From Thelonectria olida (lineage: Eukaryota > Ascomycota > Sordariomycetes > Hypocreales > Nectriaceae): 64,000 nt of DNA. Location of the stretch: the NCBI GenBank assembly GCA_020736575.1, contig JAGPYM010000002.1, positions 2,480,001 to 2,544,000 on the forward strand, in the 5' to 3' direction. Below are positions 24,005 to 34,271 of this stretch, one piece after another. The translations under genes and the position numbers were made by a program. The number at the start of each line of letters is the position of its first letter. Within the stretch, counting starts at the first letter, position 1. The notes under the pieces were generated by a model. That model was not told the DNA's origin. It saw only the letters and a list, made by a program, of their open reading frames with translations, and did no database searches.

Positions 24005-24896
24005 ATGGCTACTGGACCACCACCCGATTATTGTACGGCGCCTTATTGACAACCCCACCATTAACTATGAAGAGCGCTGATCACTGACACTCATCAACTG
24101 GACAGATGCCATCCTCCAAGTGACGGATACGGCCACGACCCAACAGGTCAGAGATGCTTACAAGCGGTAGGTCCCATGACCCGACCTTCAGGATTTAGCT
24201 TACACAGTCAACGCAGCGCTGCCCTAAAGACACATCCAGACCGTGTCGCTACCGACGCCCCAGAGCGAGCCGAACGAACCCGCAAGTTCCAGCTTGTCAA
24301 CGACGCCTATTACACCCTCTCAGATCCCGTTCGCCGACGCGAATACGACACCCAGCGCAGACTCTTCAAGGGGACCACACCAGCGGACCCCTTCGACTCG
24401 GACGCCGAGACCGAGGTGCCGCCCGAAGAGGGCCAGAACGCTTATTCGTGGGCTTGGAACTTCTTCACCAACAATGCCAGGGCCGGTCGCGCTCCGCCGC
24501 CCGATCGCCAGGAAACGGGCAATGAGCAGTTCAGCGATGTATTTGAGGAGATGATGCGCGAGGAGGGCATGGCCGAGGGAGATGGGGCTCGCCCGACGAG
24601 CAAGTTCTGGGGTATGCTTGGTGGTGTCAGTGGAGGGGCACTTGGATTCATTGTTGCCAATGTGCCAGGCATGGTAGCTGGTGCCGTGGCCGGGAACCGA
24701 CTCGGGGCTATACGGGATGCCAAGGGGAAGAGTGTCTATGCCGTATTCCAGGTAAGATATGTCATCGGCCTTGTGGATTAGTGTGTTGTGGGCGAGATGG
24801 GAGCTAACAAGGGCGCAGGAACTTCCTCAAAATGACAGGGCAATGTTGCTCAGCCAGTTGGCAGCAAAGGTCTTTAGTCACGCCGTTGGGATTTGA
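24005..24896 (+). CDS. J-domain (DnaJ-like) protein with glycine-rich membrane-like segment
   Basis: Four exons, 24005-24032, 24106-24166, 24217-24751 and 24819-24896, give 233 residues. The J domain starts almost at the N-terminus (PDYYAILQVTDTATTQQVRDAYKR) and has the essential HPD triad at 36-38, then 'FQLVNDAYYTLSDPVRRREYD'. J domains stimulate Hsp70 ATPases, so the protein is a probable Hsp70 co-chaperone. After an acidic linker and 'YSWAWNFF', a Gly-zipper-like stretch of about 40 residues (GMLGGVSGGALGFIVAN...) could be membrane-inserted or membrane-associated. There is no zinc-finger or DnaJ C-terminal domain, so it is a class III type. Cellular location cannot be read from the sequence. 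Confidence 0.88.
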
Positions 24897-25177
24897 ACAG
24901 AAGCGTAGAGAACGTCACAAGAGTATATATGATTAGGGAGGATACCAAGGAGTCTTGGGAGTTGTGTTTCCTCAATAGCCTAATTCTATAGTCGGGCCCT
25001 CGCGGTTGCATTTCAGAAAGCAAAATTTTTTTATTCCTAGACAGTATTGACCAATGACATATCCAACACGTTCCGTTATCCCACGCCATTACTTGGAGTT
25101 GATGGTAGAGATCCAGGGTAAGGGCAGATAATTCCAGCTCAACAGGATGAAGTCAGTGACGGGAGTATTCGGAACTT

Positions 25178-26860
25178 TCATGTTGCATTAAGAGTAGGTG
25201 CAAAGAAACACGACCCGTACTGGCGTAAGAATGCACCAGGAAACTTTTCGTGTAAGATGAATCGTCTTGCGATTGTCTCCAGATCCACTGGATTGTGAAC
25301 ATTCACACATCGTAGCATCGTTAGCAAATTGGAGGAGAAGAATTCAAAGTCTTCACCCGTTTCATGAGTGGCAGCTGAGCCGATCAAGAGAGCCCAGATG
25401 AGCCCGAGCTGAAATGTTGGATCCTTACGGAGGACATCCAAGCAGGCGTCGAGCTGCACCCGAAGTCTCCTGACTATGTGTCTAGGAACGAGGGCTTTGA
25501 GCGGAACTTCTCGAACGACTGCGTAGTATACGACGTGCGCCGCTGTTACGAATATTCGGCCCAGATCTGATACATCGTCGCCAGCTGCGGTGGTGGCGAG
25601 GAAATGGTCGGTTGCGTTGATAAGGATGCGAAAGTCATCTCCTGAGACCTCTGGGTGTCTCGAAGCGAACGTGGCCTGTCGCACGAGCGAGAAGCTGAAT
25701 CTGACTGTGGCGTCATCGTCGTTTCTCTCGAAGCCTTTGAGATGAAGCACGTTCGGTCGTTCGGCAGCGGTGAGGACGCTGAGCGGTAGCACTATAGAGT
25801 CGAGAGACATGATGATAGGCAGCAGAGGCTTCAGGCCTAGTCCATTTGCTGCTTGGATATCCGACCTGTTTGTCCCGTTAGACCTGTGCGAATGATATCG
25901 GAGGCTGCGAGGATCTCACCAGTTCACCGCCCTGGCCACGTTCACACTGGATTTGATCGCGTCATATTTGTTTGGCCAAGTCCTGACGATTTGGTCTAGT
26001 CCTTGGAGATGCAGGCGCGCAATCTGATAGTTTCCATCAACTCCCTAGTATCACGTCAGCGACATGCCATGTTGATTGGTCGAAACCAACCGACTTCCAT
26101 GTTTGCGAGGTTAGCTATGGCGCCGACCAACGCAATGCTATTGTCGCCTTGGTTGATCCTTTCCTGAACTCCCTGGAGAGCCAGGCCCTTTTGCCTACAT
26201 CCCTCTTTGACGATGATGGATGGGCTATTGGGCAGGGCAGATGACCACATGGCGGCAGCTAGACCCAGCGTCGAGTGCATGAGGAGAGTATCCGTCTGGG
26301 CGTATTCCCACCATTGTTTTTGAATAGCTGCAATTGGGACGGGAAGGTCAAACCGCGAAACATCTATGAGATCAGCAATGACATCAGAGCCTGAATGAGA
26401 ACCGTCACGTACAGAATCTGATCAAGTTGTGAACATCCCCAGTCAATGGAACTGGGAAAGTGCTGAATGGGTCATCTTGTCCTTGGCTAGGGCTTTTGAG
26501 AAGTTGAAATTGAGTTTCTAGAATTGAAGCATCGAACGATGCCGTGCTCATAGGTTGAACACTTTGCAATTGGGTAATGTTGTCTGGACGTCTTGGTCCT
26601 TCTCTCGCGACAGGCTTTGGCTTCTTTAATTGTCCATCCCCAGACTTGGCCTTCTTAGTTTTCCCATCCCCACCAGAGAGTCTGAATCGTCCCTTGAGTG
26701 AATCCTTTTGACGAATTGTAACCCGAGAGTCTTTGGCCCCGCCCTCAGGCTCAGCCTGGTTCTTGCGTTGGAGGCCACTTCTCACTGCATGGCTTCTGAC
26801 AGCAGCCGATGGGCGCTTGTTGCGAGCACCATCTGACACGACGAATTCGAATTCTGGCAT
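25178..26860 (-). CDS. Fungal transcription-factor-like protein lacking a zinc cluster
   Basis: Four exons, 26860-26413, 26363-26095, 26044-25920 and 25865-25178, give 509 residues. The N-terminus reads MPEFEFVVSDGARNKRPSAA followed by a basic segment (VRSHAVRSGLQRKNQ) and a Lys/Arg-rich linker. This pattern is familiar from a large group of Pezizomycotina proteins that keep the regulatory region of Zn2Cys6 factors (fungal-specific TF domain 2 type) but have lost the cysteine cluster. The remaining 350 residues are mainly helical and fit that regulatory region (WWEYAQTDTLLMHSTLGLAAAMW; later LHLQGLDQIV). No Cys6 motif is present, so DNA binding is unproven. Intron 2 uses a weak GTCGGT donor; the alternative donors tested give early stops. 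Convergent with the J-domain gene, 281 bp apart. Confidence 0.8.
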
Positions 26861-27443
26861 GTTGAAGAAACTCAATTGAGCAAAGTCACTTTAGACAAAG
26901 ACATGATTAATGGCTCAGGCAGTGAGGATGTTGAGGTTGAGGTTGAGGTTGAGGTTGCAAATGCAGTTGAGCTTGTGATGTAGCTACTATGTACTTGGCA
27001 ATACTGTTAGTCAGCGCTAATGTAGCTCGGCAGCCAACTAGACAAGCCGAGAAATACGCCAAACGAACAACTCCATGTCGACATCGTGCTTTCATGTTAC
27101 TCGGCCACCCAACCTCAAAGTAAAGCCATGCCTTCCTGCATTGGGGCGACGTATTATTCGTTCTGCGTTTATTTTCACTGAGCACCAGGAACACCGACAG
27201 AGATATCTCCCAGAACCGGAGAAACCGCAGGTCTTGGTGAGAGCGTTAACACAATGCCAACATGGTTCAGAATCACGAAGAAATTCACATACATTTTGAA
27301 TATCCCAAATCCAGAAGTGATATTAGACGTCGCGCCCTGCGCCTGGGCCCATTCGATCTACAGGAAGCGACGACTTTCGCCCGTGGCAAACGCACCGTAA
27401 TTTCTTGACCATTAATCCCAGACCTTTCCAGCGCCTACATAAT
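26861..27443. other. Intergenic region between the TF-like and SmB genes
   Basis: 583 bp between two minus-strand genes. It contains a TTGAGG hexamer repeat close to the start of the TF-like gene. No gene was seen. Confidence 0.6.
26931..26957. repeat. TTGAGG hexanucleotide repeat
   Basis: Four perfect units and a partial fifth, 70-100 bp before the start codon of the minus-strand TF-like gene, so probably in its leader or core promoter. Confidence 0.85.
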
Positions 27444-28327
27444 CTATCGTCGAGGAGGAGGGTTAAATCCGGGAGGAGCGCCACCGGGGAAGCCAGGAGG
27501 AGGGAAGGCAGCACCGCCAGGGAATCCGGGGGGAGGGAAGTTTCCAGGGAAGCCTGGAGGAGGAGCTTGGGAACGGTCAGCGAATCTATTTGGATAGAGA
27601 GGATAGGGGCACATACCACCTCGGCCGCCAGGGAAACCAGGGCCTCCAGTAAAGCCGGGGAAGCCAGGGGATGGACCAGCACCAACGCCAGCAGCAGGGC
27701 CCTACAAGAGTTAGCGAATGGCTCAAGGAATTGGATCTCAGGAAACCTACAGCCAAGGATGGCGGAGCGGCACCTCGGCCGGCAGGGCGAGCAACACCAG
27801 GGCCAGAGGCCAGAGCGGAGGGGATTCCGCTTGGAGCATTCTTGCCCAGTCGTGCGCTGGGGTCGGCAGGAGGAGGAGACTCGACGGATAGGGAGATGAT
27901 GTGTGCGCCGCGGACAATGGTCAGACCGAGAGTTCGCTTCTCCTCGGTCTCGATGGTTTGTGAAGTCGTGTCAGAGGCGCCAGGAGCAGAAAACTTGTTT
28001 TGCTTGCGCTTAACACGACGGAACTCTTCAGTATCGGCGAGGACGATGTTCATATGCTTATCAAAGGCGAGCATTTGGCCAGTCATGGACCTTCCATCGT
28101 TGAGGGTTACACGCATCCGCCAGTTGATCTGAGACAACCATGTTAGCATTCGATCGAGACGTCGCGAGAATCTGGGCGCGATGAGCGTCTGGCGCAAAGG
28201 GGAGAACGTACGTAACCGGCCTAAAGACAGACGACAACTGGTTAGCATTGGATCAACAAAGTGGCTTCAACGCGCGTTGGAGTAGACATCTGGGGAGACG
28301 TACCATCTTTCCTTGTTTGTTCGACAT
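27444..28327 (-). CDS. SMB1: Small nuclear ribonucleoprotein-associated protein B (SmB)
   Basis: Five exons, 28327-28304, 28220-28212, 28128-27751, 27701-27617 and 27565-27444, give 205 residues. Sm motif 1 lies at about residues 12-50 (INWRMRVTLNDGRSMTGQML, then AFDKHMN) and Sm motif 2 at about 76-93 (RTLGLTIVRGAHIISLSV). The C-terminus is rich in Pro/Gly/Phe with repeated PPPGFPG units, as in SmB/B'. SmB is part of the seven-member Sm ring around U1, U2, U4 and U5 snRNAs in the nucleus. Exon 2 encodes only Ala-Gly-Tyr. Without it the frame is kept but three residues at the start of the Sm fold are lost. Divergent from RPL11 with 370 bp between starts. Confidence 0.95.
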
Positions 28328-28697
28328 CTTGTCTGATTTGATGAGGGCTTGCTGTTGCAGTGCCTCGAGTGTTTGTGCAAAAATTGGTATTTGTCTACGG
28401 AGCTCTTTGCGCGACCGTGACGACCTTCATATGCCTGGAGCTCTGAAGGTGAGGATGAGGTCCAAAAATCTGCGGAGCCTGATTCGAAAGGCTGAAAGGT
28501 ACATGACAAAGGTACCACATTGGGCTAGGCCGCTTCCGTGGTAGCAGACCCCACCTTTGCGCCTTCGTCGCTTGAGGGCAGACAAACCCTCGATTTTTTC
28601 CAAGCCTCACAAAATTCACAATCCACTTCTCGCGATCTTTCAATCTTCGACTACCGACAATCTTCAAACACCACGTCGTCGACTAACATCCACAGCC
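28328..28697. promoter_or_regulatory. Shared divergent promoter of SmB and RPL11
   Basis: 370 bp lie between the two start codons of highly expressed housekeeping genes, so both promoters must overlap here. The last 25 bases before the RPL11 ATG (CTAAC, then CCACAG) look like an intron branch site and acceptor, which suggests a spliced 5' leader. No single regulatory motif can be assigned with confidence. Confidence 0.55.
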
Positions 28698-29336
28698 ATG
28701 GCGTCCGAGAAGACTAGCAACCCCATGCGGGAGCTCAAGATTCAGAAGCTCGTTCTGAACATTTCCGTCGGTGAATCTGGTGATCGTCTCACCCGTGCCG
28801 CCAAGGTGCTTGAGCAGCTTTCTGGTCAAACCCCCGTCTACAGTAAGTTGACAATTTTCGCGATCGACGAAGCGATTGTGGCTGACTCTTATAACCAGGC
28901 AAGGCCCGCTACACCGTCCGTACCTTCGGTATCCGACGTAACGAAAAGATCTCTGTCCACGTCACCGTCCGAGGCCCTAAGGTAAATACACTTGCAGAAA
29001 TTATGGATGTGGGAAGGGGAAATGATGCTGACTGTGGTAAAGGCTGAGGAGATTCTCGAGCGTGGCCTCAAGGTCAAGGAGTACGAGCTTCGCAAGCGCA
29101 ACTTCTCTGAGACCGGAAACTTTGGGTTCGGTATCAGCGAGCACATCGATCTCGGTATCAAGTACGACCCCTCCATCGGTATCTACGGCATGGATTTCTA
29201 CTGCTGCATGACCCGACCTGGTGAGCGCGTCACCCGCCGCCGCCGCACCAAGAGCCGCATCGGTGCCAGCCACCGCATCAAGCGCGATGAGAGCATGAAG
29301 TGGTTCAAGAGCCGCTTCGATGGTATTATCCGATAA
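28698..29336 (+). CDS. RPL11: 60S ribosomal protein L11 (uL5)
   Basis: Three exons, 28698-28842, 28899-28981 and 29043-29336, give 173 residues, the usual length. The whole sequence is recognisable, from the N-terminal [20 protein letters not shown] through [20 protein letters not shown] and [20 protein letters not shown] to the basic C-terminus ([14 protein letters not shown]). uL5 sits in the central protuberance of the large subunit and assembles with 5S rRNA and uL18. Codon use is strongly biased to C/G-ending codons, as in highly expressed genes. A 5' leader intron is likely, as judged from the splice-like sequence directly before the ATG. Confidence 0.97.
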
Positions 29337-30980
29337 ACGGTTTTATGTCTTCTTTTACGGATGGTCACGGCGAATAATCGGGGAAAATCAACGGGCATGT
29401 ATTTCTTGTTGCCTTTGCATCAGCTCGACCAGAATTGAGTCGAGCATCGGCCTTAGAGACCGACCGGCGCCCATGCCGGCTTTCCAGTATTCACTGTTGA
29501 ATGTGACATATGCCATCTTGCCTGGAAGGCGGCAACTCATTTGAATATCGTTCCTCCAGCTACGAGAGGACAGGCTTGCTGTACTGTGACATGGTGAACT
29601 GCTCAAGGTATGAGTATGTGTTTATTCGGACAACCCGTTACAGCTTCCAAGTTGCCATTGCCATTGTAGAGAAGAGCTCCTGGAGTAGGTTATCACCCCC
29701 GATCTGGGCGTTAGATGTTCACCACTCGCCACATTGAGCGTTCGCCACAATTTTTTGGTGGGGAGGTGTCCAATTGCTTGCTGCGTTTCATCCCAACGGA
29801 GACAAATAACTCGTTTTACCATCCTTATCCAGCCCATGAGCAATCAACTAGAAGAAGCAAGCGACTTACGCGGAAAGCTCGAGCGCTCACGTTCACGAGG
29901 TAGAGCATTATACGCTCTTTATGGCAGCGATGACTAGAATTCCCATTGAGAAAACCTATTCTGGTTATCTATCCGCAGTGATAAGGTGAGAACACCAACG
30001 AGCGAAATGTTTTCTGTGGAGAAAGACCCCAGATTGACCGCTCCGGTAAGCAAGGTCAGGTAATGGGCATCTGGAGGAAGATGGGGATCAGCCAGGACTC
30101 ACTATCCGGTCACCGGAAGTAAGGTGAAGAGAGCTGCGACTGGAAGCTTGGGGCCCATCAGTCCGAGCCGCCGCGTGCAATGTCCCGGGGACGCATGCTC
30201 TTTGTGCGTTCAGCGGTTTCAACGGCGCTTCATTCCCTGGTACTGATGGCGTCTGGGAATGGAAAGCTGACAGTAGCCGGTCACCATGCCAGCCAGACCA
30301 GCCCCCACTGCGAATTGACTTCTCCTTGGCCCAAGCAAAGCTGTCCAGATTCTCCCACGTCTTCCCAGATCCCCTGCCCCGTTTACATGTAAACCACATT
30401 TCTCAGGCACTAACTCCTGTCTATGCCAGCCCGGGTAATGCCGGTCGGTCGGCGGTACGGGAGTTGCTTCGATGCTAGAGATGCGAGGTTCGGCGCTGGG
30501 CCACGCACCATCTGGAGCTGGGACTATTCCGGTTTCCTCCCCATCCATATCAGATCCGTCCCGATGCAATTGACCGCAGATGATTGTAAAGCGACTATTG
30601 ACCAATTGACAATGGCTCGTCGTGCTGAAGCTCGTCCTACCTGCCCCAGACCAATTGGCCTGTGTCGGACGTGGGCTCGGCGGACGAAATGAAGCTCCGA
30701 AAATGAAATGGAGCGGCTAAACAAAGCTAAGAAATTGTTAAGGCTGCCTCGGGATTTCCAGGCAAAACCGCGCAGTGGGCCCTGATTGGCCGGTCGGACC
30801 AGCTGAGCCCCACTCTCTCCCTCAGACAGACTCTGTTCTCCATCACTGTCCTTCTTCTCAAAAATCTCCATTTGCTCTCCTGCAAAGGCAGCACCAGACT
30901 CTCCAATCTCCCCTCCTCCCAATTGCACCTCGTTGCAATTGCTCTCCTTTCATCTCCAAACCTCCCGTACCTCTCTTAAT
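29337..30980. other. Intergenic region upstream of ATP synthase alpha
   Basis: 1.6 kb between RPL11 and ATP1. The first kilobase shows nothing recognisable. The last 400 bp hold CCAAT boxes and a CT-rich leader (about 30800-30980) directly before the ATP1 start. Confidence 0.6.
30602..30789 (+). promoter_or_regulatory. Cluster of CCAAT boxes before ATP synthase alpha
   Basis: CCAAT occurs at 30602-30606 and 30651-30655. The reverse form ATTGG occurs at 30653-30657 (overlapping the second box) and at 30785-30789. CCAAT is the binding site of the HAP/CBC complex, which activates respiratory genes in fungi, so a role in ATP1 expression is a reasonable inference. The motif alone is short and could be chance. 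Confidence 0.45.
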
Positions 30981-33599
30981 ATGTTCCGCAACGCCCTCCG
31001 ACAGTCCACCCGCGCCGTCGGCGCCGTCTCTGCTGCTGGCAGGGTCGCCGCGGTAAGTGTTTTGCTCCCGAGCCCCGAATCGGCCTCACGGCCACCACTG
31101 CCATCGACCACCGTCCCAAAACATCGTGCATCCATCGGAAAACAATCGTGCGAGCTCAATTGGGTCCTGGGATCATCGCCTGAGTGCCTCACTTAGCTTT
31201 TTCGAGCTCTTTGTCGCCGCTGTCGCTTCGTCCGCCTCGTGGGTATTTCGGGCTTCGGCTAACTTGTTTTTCACCTCAGGCTCGAAATGCCGCACCCGCA
31301 GCCTTCAGCGTTGCCCGATCCTACGCCTCCGACGCCAAGGCCTCTCCTACCGAGGTTTCTTCCATCCTTGAGCAGCGAATTCGCGGTGTCCAGGAGGAGT
31401 CCGGTCTCGCCGAGACTGGTCGTGTCCTTTCCGTCGGGTATGTGGAGCTTCAGAGCGAGCATCTGGGATGGGGCTGGCGTTCCATCCAGCATATTTATCA
31501 ATGATGTTTTCAGGAATTGCAATTGGGACCAATCAAGCTGACAATGGCTTTCTAGTGATGGTATCGCCCGTGTGCACGGTATGGCCAACGTCCAGGCCGA
31601 GGAGCTTGTCGAGTACGTTGGCGCGAAAAATCTTAACCCTCGTCATAGTTCATCCCGGAGCTGACCATCAATAGGTTCGCCTCTGGCGTCAAGGGCATGT
31701 GCATGAACCTCGAGGCCGGCCAGGTCGGTGTTGTGTTGTTCGGTTCCGATCGTCTGGTCAAGGAGGGCGAGACCGTCAAGCGTACTGGAGAGATTGTAAG
31801 CTTGCTCCAATTGCGAACACAACAAACTTAATGCTAATCCGCACCTCTAGGTGGATGTGCCCGTCGGCCCTGAGATGCTTGGCCGTGTTGTCGACGCTCT
31901 CGGCAACCCCATTGACGGCAAGGGTCCCATCAAGACCACCGAGAAGCGCCGTGCCCAGCTCAAGGCTCCCGGTATTCTTCCCCGAAAGTCCGTCAACGAG
32001 CCCGTCCAAACTGGTCTTAAGTCCATCGATGCCATGGTTCCCATTGGCCGTGGTCAGCGTGAGTTGATCATTGGTGATCGTCAGACTGGTAAGACTGCCG
32101 TCGGTCTTGACACCATCCTTAACCAGAAGCGATGGAACTCGGGCAGCGACGAGTCCAAGAAGCTTTACTGCATCTACGTCGCCGTTGGCCAGAAGCGATC
32201 CACCGTCGCTCAGCTCGTCAAGACTCTTGAGGAGAACGACGCCATGAAGTACTCCATTGTCGTTGCTGCCACCGCTTCCGAGGCCGCCCCTCTCCAGTAC
32301 ATTGCTCCTTTCACCGGTGTAAGTGTTATATCTGCTTGACTTTGTTCCTCGCTCGACTTCATCGACCACCTTCCCATTACTCTTTCTACTGCCACCATGA
32401 GATCGAGGCGATTCGCCGCCGAGAACAAAGCAAGCAAGGCCTTCTACTGTTCTCTCTGCAACAGGGCCTTCAACATTAAGGGCCATCTCATTAAGCACAA
32501 TACTCAAGTGATAAGCCTAGCACTATCACTCCTAACCTCACTCCTAACCTCACTCCTAACCTCACTCCTAACCTCACTCCTAACCTCACTCCTAACCTCA
32601 CTCCTAACCTCACCCCTAACCTCACCCCTAACCTTACACTTTATATTGTATATGGGATAGTGCCAGACTTCTAAACTGTCACAATACCAAAAAAAACCAT
32701 CTCAGCAAAGTTGCTGCCGCAAGCGCGTAACAGCTGATCCCCATCACACTGCATCTTCACGCTATCTTGTTCATTGTCGACAATCGTGTCAATAACTAAC
32801 GCAATCAATCCCCTAGGCTTCGATCGGCGAATGGTTCCGTGATAACGGTCGCCACTCCCTGGTCATCTACGACGATCTTTCCAAGCAGGCCGTTGCCTAC
32901 CGACAGATGTCTCTGCTGCTCCGTCGGCCCCCCGGTCGTGAGGCTTACCCCGGTGACGTTTTCTACCTCCACTCTCGTCTTCTCGAGCGTGCCGCCAAGA
33001 TGAACGACAAGCTTGGTGGTGGTTCCATGACTGCCCTTCCCATTATTGAGACCCAGGGTGGTGATGTCTCTGCTTACATTCCCACCAACGTCATTTCCAT
33101 CACCGACGGTCAGATCTTCTTGGAGGCTGAGCTGTTCTACAAGGGTATCCGACCTGCCATCAACGTCGGTCTTTCCGTCTCCCGTGTCGGTTCCGCTGCC
33201 CAGGTCAAGGCCATGAAGCAGGTCGCTGGTTCCCTGAAGCTTTTCTTGGCTCAGTACCGTGAGGTCGCTGCCTTCGCCCAGTTCGGTTCCGATCTTGATG
33301 CCGCCACCAAGCAGACTCTCAACCGTGGTGAGCGTCTGACTGAGCTCCTCAAGCAGAAGCAATACTCCCCCATGGACGTGACCGACATGGTTCCTCTCAT
33401 CTTCGCTGGTGTTAACGGTTTCCTCGACAACGTCCCCGTTGACAAGATCCTCCAGTGGGAGTCTGACTTCCTTGCCCACCTCAAGACCAATGAGTCTGAG
33501 CTCCTTTCCACTATCAACAAGGAGGGTGCTCTTTCCAAGGACACTGAGAACAAGCTCCGCGATATCACCGGTACCTTCGTCAAGAGCTTCCTCGGTTAA
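30981..33599 (+). CDS. ATP1: Mitochondrial F1Fo ATP synthase subunit alpha
   Basis: Six exons, 30981-31052, 31280-31437, 31556-31612, 31675-31795, 31851-32318 and 32817-33599, give 552 residues, the usual length. The N-terminus ([20 protein letters not shown]) is Arg/Ser/Ala-rich without acids, a mitochondrial presequence ending near residue 40. The P-loop is GDRQTGKT (211-218), the Walker-B-like aspartates lie in VIYDDL (about 311-312), and the alpha/beta signature is [17 protein letters not shown]. The alpha subunit forms the F1 hexamer with beta and carries non-catalytic nucleotide sites on the matrix side. Intron 5 (32319-32816) is 498 bp, far longer than the other introns, and carries an inserted repeat with a zinc-finger-like frame. 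The coding sequence itself is intact. Confidence 0.97.
32398..32523 (+). pseudogene. C2H2 zinc-finger-like gene fragment inside ATP1 intron 5
   Basis: From the ATG at 32398 the frame reads [20 protein letters not shown] then [17 protein letters not shown]. This fits the C2H2 spacing C-x2-C-x3-F-x5-L-x2-H-x3-H up to the first histidine. The position of the second histidine is Val, exactly where the frame runs on into repeat DNA (a donor-like GTGATAAG follows HNTQ). It looks like the 5' piece of a zinc-finger gene cut at an exon edge, so it is called a fragment and not a working gene. Expression is unknown. Confidence 0.5.
32529..32636 (+). repeat. 12-bp telomere-like minisatellite, nine units
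   Basis: Nine head-to-tail 12-bp units: seven CTCCTAACCTCA, then CCCCTAACCTCA and CCCCTAACCTTA. The core CCTAA resembles the C-rich fungal telomere strand (CCCTAA), but the period is 12, not 6, so it is not a true telomere tract. Two units of the same repeat occur at 33890-33913. Confidence 0.92.
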
Positions 33600-34271
33600 A
33601 TTATAATCAAAAGCGTCTTGTGTGGAGTGTAACGGGGGCTTTTGGGGATGTTGTGTCTATACCAGAAGTACTGTAGTTGATTTTTCCTCTTGGCGAGGGA
33701 ACAGTCGAGGGGTTGCGCCAGACGGGGCGACGGGATGAGTTTAGGGAGATTCGCCCGTCGCATTGCCACTTGTAAAATAGAGCACAAAACTCAATGAATG
33801 CCCTCGATTCCTTTTGTTCGTTTATTTCAATTCTGAAAACCTGTCTACTGTGATGACTGAAGTGACAAGCTAAAAGTCTAGCACTATCACTCCTAACCTC
33901 ACTCCTAACCTTATACTTAAATGCTATATGCGGAGTGGTGCCAGACTTTTGAACTATCATCGTATGCTTTTCATGCATTCTCTCTGTTGCAAGTAAAATC
34001 GTCCGCTGGAGCGATGTCGGATGTGGCGTCCGCCCAACGGTGACATCATAAATGTTACAACCATCTCTCTATCAGCTCTCGGTTCGCTATTGGATATTCA
34101 CTTAAAGATAAAATACTCCTGGAGGTGTCTGTCTCGGTTTTTACAACTCAATTCAATTCAATTCTTTCAACCGCTTAGCCGACGTCATCATCGTCACCCC
34201 ACCCGAGCCCTCTCTATCACGAGCATTCCTCAACCTTGTCCTCACAAACGTCCCTTCCCTCCACCAGTGCC
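33600..34271. other. Intergenic region between ATP1 and NAD(P)HX dehydratase
   Basis: About 670 bp. It contains the ATP1 3' region, a shortened copy of the ATP1-intron repeat (33856-33960) and the CT/CA-rich leader of the next gene. Confidence 0.65.
33856..33960 (+). repeat. Second, shortened copy of the ATP1-intron repeat
   Basis: It aligns with 32502-32683 over both flanks of the minisatellite: ACTSAAGTGAYAAGC, TCTAGCACTATCACTCCTAA, then ATATGSGRRTRGTGCCAGACTT. It has only two 12-bp units and lacks the zinc-finger part. Same orientation as copy 1, about 1.3 kb away. Together they define a dispersed family of unknown type. Confidence 0.8.

Larger units (their letters stand above)
32319..32816 (+). 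other. Enlarged intron 5 of ATP1 carrying an inserted repetitive element
   Basis: The intron opens GTAAGT and ends CCCTAG with a good branch (AACTAAC) about 20 bp before the acceptor, so it should still splice. Its middle holds a 12-bp minisatellite and, before it, a short ORF with a C2H2 zinc-finger pattern. A related element follows the gene. The insertion probably entered an existing intron and was tolerated because the splice signals remained. Confidence 0.8.

Noticed and set aside
32529..32636. A true telomere or chromosome end
   Set aside because: The repeat period is 12 bp, the array is short, and it sits inside a housekeeping gene with normal sequence on both sides.
32397..32660. An independent zinc-finger gene in the ATP1 intron
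   Set aside because: The finger lacks its second histidine and the frame ends in minisatellite-coded repeats of Leu-Thr-Ser, so I call it a fragment.
31776..33479. Two long minus-strand ORFs (243 and 224 codons) across ATP1
   Set aside because: Shadows of the strongly biased codons of ATP1, whose alpha-subunit sequence is unmistakable.
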